Below, one piece after another: positions 13,001-25,000 of a DNA stretch of 64,000 nucleotides. The notes under the pieces were generated by a model, which had not been told where the DNA came from, ran no database searches, and worked only from the letters and a program-made list of their open reading frames with translations. The translations under genes and the position numbers were made by a program. The number at the start of each line of letters is the position of its first letter. Positions within the stretch are counted from its first letter, which is position 1. This stretch comes from Acanthaster planci (Eukaryota > Echinodermata > Asteroidea > Valvatida > Acanthasteridae), in contig NW_019091368.1 in NCBI RefSeq assembly GCF_001949145.1, forward strand, positions 2,334,582 to 2,398,581, written 5' to 3'.

Positions 13001-16000
13001 TGCTGGCTCATAAGGATACATGCAGCTCAACATTTGTACATGTGCAAAAATATGGTATCGGTACAAAACGTACATGTACATGTTTATACAGAATTTAAAA
13101 CCTTAACACTTGTTTATGATTTCTTACATTACAAAACCCGAGAAATAATACACTTCATCATAAGCTTATTTACAGATCTATCACAGTGCCTTCTAAAGAA
13201 CTGGGAACTTACTAAATAGGATGAAAATTGACACAGAATATATCCCCAATAAAAAAAAAATGAAAAGAATTTTGTACAGCAATACAAAACATTAAACAAT
13301 ATGGCTCTGTTAAACAAAAAAGTTTTCAAATGATCACAAAGATGTATGTTATCCTTTTTCTTGATAATAACACAAAGTTTCAAAACAACTGTAGAATTGA
13401 ACTAAGTTATTTGTTGGCTACAGTTTGCACATTTTTCTAGAACCAGCCCAGCATCAAAAGCTACATTCTCAACGTACATGTAAGTTGTGTAATATGTTAC
13501 CCATTGTTTGATTACACAGTGTATATTTAAAAATTACGGTAACACATCTTGTTGAACAGACGTAAAACGCAGTTAGGGTTCTCAAATTTCATGTCACATT
13601 TGTTTCAAGCTTTGACATCCGAACCGCTAGTGTAATGATCTATCTGCATGACATACTGCCACCATTGGGTTGATAGCACACAGGTCTGTGCATGTTTTTA
13701 TGGCAAAATATGACCTTTTTGGTTAAAGGAAACCCCCCAAAGTCGGGTTAAGTGGAGCAGAAACAGATGAACATGTACCCAAGATGTGAAAAAGAACCCC
13801 TTTGGAATAAATGTTGACACCCTGCATGAACTCCAAAGCACACGCTCTGTTACCCTGTTTGGGAGAATCGGACATGCTCTGTTTTGGCCAGTGCAAACAG
13901 CACCGTCTCAGTGTGATTGCTGCTAGTTTTCAACTTAATGTTCATAAACCCTGCAACATTTTTGTTGAAAGAGAAATGCAGGTGTGTGTGGGGAAAAATA
14001 GGTTGATGGTTCCTCAAGCATCCTCTCTTAATGATGTCTTTTTTTCCCCACTGAGAGACTTGTTGTGCATAATATCTGGCCGGTTTCCTTCTTCCTGACT
14101 TCCTCTCCCACTCCGTCTTCCTTTGCGCCTCCACCATCATTTCAAACTGTTTGCTTCTAGTGCCAGTATAAATGACCCAAGCGCATTGGGCTGGAGAGTC
14201 TCATGTCTCATGTGCTGGAGAGTCTAGCACTGAAGAGACTAAATTCTACCACTGAAGACCAGAAATGAACCTCGGGTTTGGAAAAATCACCCATGTGCTT
14301 GCTTCATTTAATACAGTGTATACGCGTGGACAGTTTTGAGTATGACCATACCTATACAAAGGGGGTTCAATAGGTCTGTCTCTGAGAACTGCCTCATGTA
14401 CATGTGTTGTGATGAAAGTATTCAAATATTCAGACATGCACTGTGTGCTCATTATGTACTGGCGTTAGTCTCTCCTTTTTTTTCGTTGTTTGTATCTACA
14501 CTTTCAGTATGTCTTGTTTGGTCAAACTGCCATTAGCTACTGGCGTCTTGCCCTCATCCTCTGGCAGACTGAATCGGACTTTGCCGGAATTGGGTCCGTT
14601 TGTCACCGAGTGATCATGATTAGGCATGTGTCCGTTGCTCTCGATGATTCCGTTGATGACAGGGTCGCAGTCACACTTGGGACTGTCGAGCTCCTCGTAG
14701 AGGTGGCCAAACTCCCCAACATCTGGCCCATCATTGATGTCCTGGTCCACCAGCTTGGCCTCCAAGACAGGTGCGTCTGCATCGTTGGTGGGTGTGGTGG
14801 GCACCATGTAGTCACTGCTTCTCTTGTTCTCATCCCACTGGTCCAGCGGTATCTCAATGAGCGGTGCCTGGGAGCCCCTCTTTCCTTTCCCTTTCCCTTT
14901 CCCCTTGCTCTTCCCCTTGGTCTCCGGGATGGAGTAAAGAGCATCAGGTGGAATGGAGTACACTTCAGCCTCGTGGCTTTTGGTTGGGACCTGCTGCTTC
15001 CTGTTCAACTGTTCATCCTCATCTGGTAGCACCGCCCCTCGGTTATCATAGGTGAGGGAACCAGTGTACCTTATATGCTGGTTTGAGATCTGTCCTGTGC
15101 TGCTCTCACCTATCTCCAAGTCAGCAAACTGCACCGTGTCCTGTGTGGTCTTGAAGTCGTACCCGGTGAAGGACTTGGGCTTGCGATACTGCCACAGGAT
15201 GACAAAAATGGAGGCCAGGATAAACAGGGTGCCAAAGAATGTGGCCAGGGCCGTGCCGATAATCTCGTTACGGTGCTTGGTCACCAGCGCTGCAATGCCA
15301 TCATCAGTCTTTCCACCAGTTGTCACTTGCTCGCACTGATCATAGGTGGTGTAGCTTGGGCACATCTCCAGGAAAACAGTTACGCAGACGACATAGTTTG
15401 TTCCGGCGGTGAGATCAGTCACCACAAATGACATGTCTGCTTCCCCAGCCAGCTTGATGGTGGACTGGGATGACCCAAACTCTGTGGTCTGTATGATGTA
15501 GCCTTTGAGGTAAGGGTCATTGTAGCCTGTCCACTCCATCTTAATGGTAGTGTCTGTGATCTCGCCCACCTTCACCTGAATGGATGCGAAGGTGCACGGG
15601 GGTAGCCCAGTGGTTACGGAGGTTGGCTCGCCTGTGGTTGTCGGACCAGGGGTTGTCGGTATACCTGTCACAGTTAGAGAGAATGTTTTGGATGAAGCAC
15701 CGTTGCTATTTCTAGCTGTGCAGTTATATCTTCCGCTGTTGACTGCTTCTGGCCTTTGGATGATGAGGACTGTACCGTCATCACTGGTGTACACATTCTC
15801 GGCGTTGCTTGTGGTGGAGACCTTGGAGTTATCTGGCTGGTACCATTCAATTTCAGGAGTGGGATCACCTCGTGCAGTGCACTGGAAGACAGTGAAATCA
15901 TGGTAGCTGATGACTCTGCTGTCTGGCGTGAGGGTGAATATGGGTATACAGGCAAAATCCTCTTGTGGGATTGTGTAAGCCAGCCTTTCTTGCAGGGACT

Positions 16001-19000
16001 CAGGGGTGTAGCATTTCCACTGCGTTGTATAGTAATCAATCTGGTGGAGAGAGGTGTTTTTGAGCCAGTTGATAAAGTTGCCCATGCTGCAACCGCAGTT
16101 CCAGGGGTTCTGGGCCAGGACCAGAGTTGTCAGTAGAGTCAGGGGCGTCAATGTGGGAATGTCTAAATTGGTCAGACGGTTGTTGGCCAGGTTCAGGATC
16201 CTCAACTGCAAGAGGCCTTGGAAGGCAGTATCGCTGAGACTTGAGAGTTCCATGTTGGACAGCAGAAGCTCCTGCAGGGAAGACAGGTGCTGGAAGGCGC
16301 CAGATGGAATCTGGGAGATCGGATTCCCCGACAAGGTCAAGGTTTCCAGCAGTGTCAAGTTCCGAAACATCATCGGGTCTAGCCGGCTGAGAGCACAGTA
16401 GGAGATACTTAGACTCCTGAGCATGGGATTCGAGTCGAAAGCTCCAATGCTGATATCACGGAGGCCCATGTTGCTTCCGATGTGCAGGGTGCGGAGATTG
16501 GGGAGATTGTTGAGCACATTCTCGGACAACGCGCTCAACCGGTTGTGCTCAAGGTCAAGGGTTTCAAGCTCTGGCATCCCCCCAAGGACCAGGTCGACCG
16601 AGGTGAGCTGGTTGTTTCTCAAGTTCAGGACTCGGAGGTGGTGCAGGCCATTAAAAGCCCCGTCCGCTATGGACAGAATCCCACAGGAGACCAGGTGGAG
16701 GTTGATCAGATTGGGTAGGTGGCCGAAGGCACCCCGTGGCAGAATGTTGAAGGTGTTCTTGCTGAGGTATAGTGTCTGGGTGTACTCTGGGAGGTCGGGG
16801 GGAATACCTGTCAGACCTTTTTGCTCGCAGGTCACAGTACGTGCTGCCATGCTGCACGTGCACCTGCTTGGGCACGGTGGCGGTGGGGGTTCTGTTGGCG
16901 GTATTGTAGGAGGCACGGTCGGTGGCATTGTTTGGGTTGTTGGTGGCTGCGCGGTTGGGGCCATTGTTGGGGCAGGCTGCGTTGGGGGTTCCGTTCTTGC
17001 TTGTGTAGAGGGGTCTGGCGAAGCTAGTGTCGTAGCACTCGGTGCCGTTGCCGGGTTTGGGCTGGACTGCATTGAGGTAACTGGCATGGGTTGCGTGGCA
17101 GGGCTTGTCTCCATTTGTGGGACATTAGGAGTTGTTGGGACTTGCGGAGTGGTCATGGCAGGGGTCGGCGTAGTGGTGCGTCTGTTGGATATGGTGGGGA
17201 TCTGTGCAGAGCACGGTGGAAGTTGGATGTACACTCCAATCAGTAGCAACATCTGAAGAAATGCATGTTTGGGAGCCATGGTGATGCGTCCTCACAGCAG
17301 AATTGATACAACTGCAATAAAACAAGAAGAGAAAAGCTCATTTATTTGTTGTGTGGATGCTTATAACAGACGGAGCACTCTTTAGTTTCTCGTTTAGTGT
17401 TCAATACCACTCTATATATACACATGTATGTGTATATTGCAGAACATAAAGCATCGCTAGTTTTTCGTTGTTGAAAAGTTCTTGTTAAAGCCCAGTTAAA
17501 TGCCACAGTTGTCTGTTTTCTCAAGGATGTACAATAGAGAGATGGTTACAGTGATTTTTTCATGTACAGTCACCAAGCTAACGTTCTTGTCTGTCTTGTG
17601 ACATTTACCCCCGTGCTCCCAAATCCTTCAAAATCCTCCAGGATGTTAAAGATTCTCTGGATTGAGGAAGGAAGATCCCAGCCACTATTTCTTAACATGA
17701 CACTTATGCTACTAGGTGAATTTGATAAATCCATAGATGCAATTTCAATTTTATGAAAGCTTTTTTTTACTGTATTCAGCATACATGTACATGTTCATGT
17801 ATGCCATTAAGTTTTCTGCACAATGGAGGTTACGAAGGATTCGGGAAGATTTTGAGCAAAAAAACTTTGCAAAATTCGGCTAAGATCTCAACACTTTTAT
17901 TTAATGGGCTGCTGGTCACATTTGCTTGTTATTTGAACTGAACCTTGTGACTTAATGTGTGCTAAACTCAACAGCAAACATTGCCATGCCATATGAGCAG
18001 ATCCAGACACCTAGGCACATGTTTGACTGGAAGTTTTTTGTCACCAGTCAACAAGAAGAGGTCAGTCATAAATATCAAGGCTGCCCATCCTTTTGCATGC
18101 ATTGTTCTCTAGGTGTAACAAAGGCTTCTAGTACCCGTCACAAACTGACATGTGTTGGTATCCAGCCTGCTTCACTTACCCCCGAGCAAGTTATCTTTTG
18201 TCATAGATTGGTATTTCTGTTGATTGTCGCCTATGAAGGCCTCTTTTTTTTTAGCAAGTTTCACAAAACTAGAATGGCGGCATTATATTAAAGATTCTTT
18301 GCAAGTTGTTGTACAAAATGATGTAATCTTAGCTGCTATAGGTGCCTTTGTGTGCATGGAAACTTCTTGTACAGCGATGCTGTGAAGTAACACTTTGAAT
18401 TGCAGTCAGATTGATTGGGAATGGAGGCCCAGCCCATTTTTGGTGCATTATGGATTTTGCCTCAGAAGAAAACAATATACAAACAAAAGTTTTTCAGCAA
18501 GTTTTAGCTAATGCTGGCTGTAGTCAAATTACAGGTGATAACTAAAAAGTCTTGAACAAGTGGCAACCAGTGGCCAAGGAATGTCTTTATCACAGTTCAT
18601 TTAATCAAATTTTCTCTTGAGATGTGACGATGTGTTGATGACCATGAAAAAGGAGTCATAAATTGCATGGAAAATCTGATAGTTCATCATATCAAGTTTT
18701 CCAAGGACACAATAACATTTGATTCCTGTATCATACCAAATCAATCTCTACTTTTAGAATACATGTACTAATCTCTGGAACCTTTTCCATAGTGAATCTA
18801 AGTCCATGAGAAAGTTCTGTGGGTGCTTTTCTAGCGCACAGTGCATGTGCATGCCCATGGTGCATGAAGTCTTAGTAGGCTGGGGATTAAGACAGATCGG
18901 CATTCCTCCATTCAGCTGGGTGCGAGGCAAGCCCCACACAAACGGGACTGTGCATCCAGACAGGATTTCCAGTGGTTTTTATTGATCTTTGTGCTAACCC

Positions 19001-22000
19001 AACATTAACTCTCCTGGATTGCGAGGGGATTAAGCCAATCTTGCATTGGAAAATATTCACCTAGCACTGACCCCCAGAAAAAGTTATTGCTGGTTTAATG
19101 TCTGAAAGTAAACCAGCATGTGGGCTGGAGAGAAGAAGGGTAAATATGGACGAGAAATGGTTTATGCATAGATGTACTTCATTGCATATTCACCACTTCA
19201 TACAGTTGACTGTACATATGTGTCTGTAGTTTTTTGTGAGCCACTGTGATATGATGTTCTGAGTTCCTTTGAAGGGTGAAAAAGAGCATCTGTTGTCCTT
19301 TCTCAAAATTTCAACCCTGTTTCATGGTCGAGTAATATTTGCACTTTAAGCTCAGCAATATATTTACGTCAGGTAATGTGAAAGAGAGCGTTGGTTTAGT
19401 TCTTCAGTACAGTCTGTATCCGGCATTTTGTCTACATGCAATGTATCGTGTCCAAAATTCACTTGAAGAAGAGTGGATAGGCAAATAATCATCCGAGATA
19501 AAAATGCAGGGTACATTGGCGCTACCTGAAAAAGACGCAGCAATGATTCAACATGGGGTGTTGCTCGTTTACTCCAATGATAGTGATACATCAAAGTCAG
19601 CAGTCATGAGCAGTGGAAGTTGATTAACATATTATTGATTGGGGAGTTGTTCTCAGTGGCAGGTGGGAAAGTGACAGGCAACACACCATGGCTTGTATCT
19701 GCAGCGATTGTGCAATGCCCGTTAAGATCTCAAAAAATGCAATATCAAAGTCACGCCTCTACAGAATAATGCTTTTCCAGAGAGTCTTACGTACATTCTT
19801 TCTGGTCAGTGATGATGTCAGGTTCTCTCTATTTCCTCTTTTTATTTCAGTTGTCAAAGAAATCTTCAAACCCTGGTTAATTCTTTTGAGTTCTCATTTG
19901 TTGATGAGACTGTTACCTCATAATTTAGCAATGTAATTTTGTAGTCAGTGATTCAGAAAGGTCAAACTTTTTTTGGCCTTGGGCTTTCTTTTCTGTGTGA
20001 TGGTCTACCTGATCCCCTGTCAACTTTCAATTGAGTGGCTTTCCTTCAAATTAATCAAAAATAAAGTAAGACACATTTTCATTACAGCAGACATGAAATG
20101 TATCTGAAATTAATTTCATTTTTTGATTTTCTGATTTTAGATGAAAATAACTGTCAGAGTGATCATCAGCTTTGTCAGTTTCCTTCAGAATGATTTTGAT
20201 AAATTTTGATTTTCATGAGACTGAGTAATTCTGATTTAGTCTCAGTCCTAAGCTCTCTTGTGCAGATTGCACGAACTGATACACAAGTTAACCTTGAGAA
20301 TTGGTACCGGTGACTGTTTTATTTTTATTTTCAGCAGTGGACAAAAGTGCAGAAACGCACAGAAATCCTGTCAAAAGAAAATGTGCATTGGAGTTTGACG
20401 TCAGTTTCCCTTTCAACACAGCTATGCCGGGAATGTTCCTGTTATTGGTCAAGTGCACGAAATTTGACCCTTTATTGGCAGCCTGTGCGTGTGGAAAAAG
20501 GAGGGAACAATAGGCAAAGAAATGCAGTAATTGACAGGATATTAGGTCTGATGCTGGTTAATCCGTTTTTTCTTCTCTCTCTCTTTTTTTTTACCTTGTG
20601 GAGTTTTAATGAGGAGATTGGAGGACTAAGGGATTTAGAGTGTTGTGATGTGAATGCTGGGTTAGTTGCATTTGGTTGCACACAGTAGAACTTAACATCA
20701 TGAGGTCAAGCCATTGAGAATATTTTAGACAACATATGACTTTTCCTCCGATCAGACAACTTTCTTGTTAGATTTATCCTTCCCATTGGTGCCATTCAAA
20801 ACTGAAAGACGCAGAAAGGGTTTTTTTTCCCAGGGGATTAATTGCATTCAAACAAATAATCCATTTGTAAATGCTTTGTAGTTTCCTTCAAATATTTTTC
20901 TTGGGCCAGCTCCTCCGAAACCACACTTGAATCTGATCGTTTTACAGGTTGCCATAAAAGCTTCATGGAATAAATGTCAGATGGAGACATTATGTCCACA
21001 CAGCTGTTTATCACGAACAACACCATGAGCAGCAAAGCTCAACAGTTGACCTTTTGGTTCAATCGATACTACTATGTTACCTAACGGAAAGAAAATAAAT
21101 AAAATTGCCATCAAGGTACCTTCAAATGCAACCCCTGACATTACCTCGTTATCCTGTGGTTGTCTCACTAATCATTTTGTTGTTGAATTTTCATCCAACT
21201 CAAGTACACGTAAGTACTTTAAGATTGTTGCTTGTATCATGTAGTCATTTCTACAGGGAGTTTTGGTCATCATGGCCACTTGCACGTAAATGAAGGTTTG
21301 ATTTGTATAAGTGTGTTGTGTAGTCGAGGTGCCTATGCCTGTATTCCGAAGTACTTAGTTCAGAGTGAACAAGGAACTCATTATCAATAGTGCAATTTGC
21401 TGCCGTGGAATTTTTTTGATTAGGTTCCAATCATGATAGTCCTTTGCAGGTAACAACGGCCACTGTGCATTTAAGAAGTCTGCCCCCCCCCGAAAGGAAG
21501 ATGCTGGGTGCAAATTTTTAGGAGATTAAGTGTAATGGAAAATTAAACATGGAGCTTGCTACCTTGAAATACATGCTGGTGTTAAAAAAATTGCTGCTAT
21601 TTTTGTGACATCAGGAGAGGATATATTTAATTTACTCCTAATTAAAATTAGCATATGCTGGGAGAAAATTTATAAATAAATAATAATACATGTAGATGGT
21701 TTTAATAGATGCTTTTGTTAAGTTTTAAAAAAATTCAAACCGAAATTGTATTGCACCATTTTAATTTTTATTTATTATTATTTATTTAATTTTTAAATAC
21801 TTAACAATTACCTGATTACTATGGATAGTCAGGGGTTGGTTGTGATATCCCTCCCAACCCAAAAAAACCTTTTTCTACAGAAGTTACATCTGATCTGTTC
21901 AGATACTGTGTCATCTAAATTGATTCACTTTGAGTGACTGCAAACAGGAGATGACAGGCATCAAGCCCCCGCATGTTCACATCTATCAAATTAAATGTCA

Positions 22001-25000
22001 TATCTGACAAACCGCCGACTAGCCTCCCATAAGGATAACGAGGACGAGGCCCCACCATTAAGTGATTCCAGTCCGTTAATGTGCCGGGGCCGGACATTTG
22101 TGTCGAACAGTAATGGAGGAGCTATCTTGGGTACTTGTCAAGTGGCTGTGTGGCAGCTGCGAAGCATCCTGGACTTAATGGCTCGTGGCTCTATGGTTGC
22201 AACATTTCGTTTGTTGGGTCTTTTGTACATGTAGGGTGAAAAATTGAAAGCCATAGTTTGCATTCACTGATGGGGCTGTTGTGAAGCGGTGTGCTGTGAG
22301 AGAACCTCTTGATATTTTACTTGCTAATTTAGGTATGTTTAAGTTAAATTCAACGTAATTGTCTGAAATTCAGAAAAAAAAGTTGGGGGTACCATCTGTG
22401 TAACTTGAAGACAGCACTGTTAAAACAAACCCCCCCAAAGAAAAGGATGCATGCAGCGCTTTTACAGATTACCCCACTACCTACATGTACATCGCAAGCA
22501 CCACAGTATCACGGACATCTGGCAGAAATTGCACCTGTATACTTAAATATTTAAGTATTGCCACAAAGTGTGGCTTTTTCTTCAAATATGTAAACAATTT
22601 TATTGCTTCAGTGAACAAGTGGCACAACAAATTAATTTTCCAGAACTTTACTTCTGAGGAAGCTGGGTTATTCCAAGTACTTGTAACACCTGTAATATAC
22701 CAAATAATTTACCCCCCCGTCACCCAGAGTGCATGTATATTGCAGTCGCAGTTGAAATCACTCCAAAGCTGTTCCTTTTTTTTTTTGGTGTAAATTGAGG
22801 TGGACACACAAAAACACATCAGTCACAAAGGAAAACTAAATGAAAAGTATGAAAATGAAAGTGAAGTTATCATAATTACCATTGTTCTTTGATACCCAAT
22901 CCACAGGTCTTGTTATCATGCACCAGTTCAGTGTTGAGAGTACATGTGTATATAACCAGCCTTTGGGTAGAGTCAGAATATTTGAACACTGTTGTTACGC
23001 AACTTTGAAGCTCTGGTAAGATCGTAACTGAGTAAGTTGCTGGTAGTACATTTGCTCATTTCAACAGAAGCCGAGCGATTTAATTTCTTTAAAGACAATC
23101 TCTGTAATGGCACAAATGGAAATGTCGTTTCCTAGAAAACCTGAAAAGTCTGCTGTTCACAAATTTCATATCCAATGTTACACCCAGCCTCACTATATTC
23201 ATGGGTAATTTGCTTTTCAAACTTGCTGAAAAGATTTCAAATGTCATGTAATTCTGGTTGTAAGGAAAACTGAACAAATCAAAGAAAAAGACTGTTTACA
23301 CATGCTGTAAGTTGTCATTTAATACCAAGATTTGTGTATCAACTATCCAGACCAGGAGTTACATCTAGTCATAGAATACACCCCAACTCCCCCCATATCT
23401 AAACGTTCACCTTACAAAAACACCAATGAACCTCGGCACACTGCTTTGGTAATAGCCGGTTAGGGCATTGAGTTTCTAAGCCTAGACATCCAAAACTCAC
23501 CAGTTTTATTGGACTAAATCTCAAGACAGACGGCCCGACCAATGTATTTCCTGTCAGGGAGATGTGACGCCAGCGGTGAAATACCGTCCGTCTCTAAGAA
23601 AAAATATTTCTCCGAACTTTCACTACGAGAGCATGGTCCTCTTTAGACCCGTCCTCATGAATATCGCTGGCCTGTGCAGGCATCAGATCATCAGTCCGTC
23701 ATTGTGCAACAGGATGCATGTACGCAGCTCACTGCCTGCAGTTTTTCCGCTGAGAAAAAAATAAAGCCACCCCCATTGTCAACAAGGTCCCCCTTTTCAG
23801 TACCCCATTGGCTTTGGGCACACAAAAGCCAGGACCCATGGTAGGGTAGGCAGCGTTTGCATATCAATGGTGGGTGAATTCCATCGGGTTGGCCCCACAC
23901 TGTGAACCCAAAAAGGGAAAGCTGCAAAGGTTCCAGCAGGGGACAGGATCTGTTGTTATGCTAATGAACCCAATCCAAGGAGGACAATGGCGAGACCAGT
24001 GATGTCATCCTTAGTGATCTTACTGTACCCATATCATAGGTGCTTTTTTTTTCCTTCTTTACTGAGGTGTGAATGGGTATGTGTGTTTGTGTTGGGTGGG
24101 GTCATTTTTGTGGTGCCCATTTTGTCTCTCACCCACATTTTAAGGAAGGGCTCGTTGATTGATTGTGTTTATTTCCCTCCTTTAATGAGATGCTGACTCT
24201 GCCAGCATCATTCCTAGGCAACGGTTACACGCAGGGCAACCTGCACTCGTGAGTAGGTTATTATGGCCGTGCAGTTTGACACTTCCCAATACCCTTGAAA
24301 GTGAAAGCTGACAACTCGTTGAGCAGAACTGGGCTTAACATTGTCTGTGTCATGATGACAAATTCAGTGTTTTTTGTTTGGTTTTTTTTTGTTTTCAGTT
24401 TTTGGCAAGTCATTCTAACCGATTCACATAAACTCCACCAAATTGACTGGATGTATGTATTCAAGGCACAGGCTGTACTTGTGTACAAATGAGCCAACGT
24501 TTTGAGAAAAAGAGTTTAGTTGGTATTAAATATCCGTCATGTACAACCCCTCCATTTGTAACCCAAACAGTCCAGCATTATTGAATTTTTGTTCACTTTT
24601 CATTTGCCCTCGGAGCCAGGGTTTCAAGAAAGACGCCTAAAACTTTCTGCCGTTCACAGAGACTTCTTCACACCAAATATTGTCAAATATCACTTTGTCA
24701 TTATCAATTTTTTTACCCACATACCCGTAAATACACAGTGTATATCACTGTTATGCCATTGCAGGCTCTACTGCATGTATGTTTTGTACAGAGTATGGAG
24801 GACCCTGTGTCCTGCCTTTGCTGTGGAAAGTTTGTGTTTTGCGATCACAACTTTCATCCCGTACAAAGTCTGACATGGCGGGCCATTCAATAAACCAAAT
24901 GTAGTAATAGCCCAGAAAACTCAGATAATTATTCATCTGTGTCTTGTAATTACAAAATAAACTGTAACTTAAATTTTTAAGTATCAAGGACAAACTGTTC

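Larger units (their letters stand above)
7145..14495 (+). other. 18.8-kb intron of the WD40 gene, part left of the nested gene
   Basis: This is the portion of the phase-2 intron (7145-25917) left of the nested LRR gene. It holds a possible miniature element (7375-7655), a CORE-SINE-like repeat (7680-7895), the second copy of a dispersed repeat (8421-8594), a possible SINE fragment (about 11330-11420) and many acatgtacatg words near 10735-11700. Open frames elsewhere show no domain pattern. Confidence 0.55.

Noticed and set aside
14490-17256. Several plus-strand open frames opposite the LRR receptor, including ones of 179 and 277 residues
   Set aside because: They are antisense shadows of a Thr/Pro/Leu-rich coding sequence and have no domain logic of their own.
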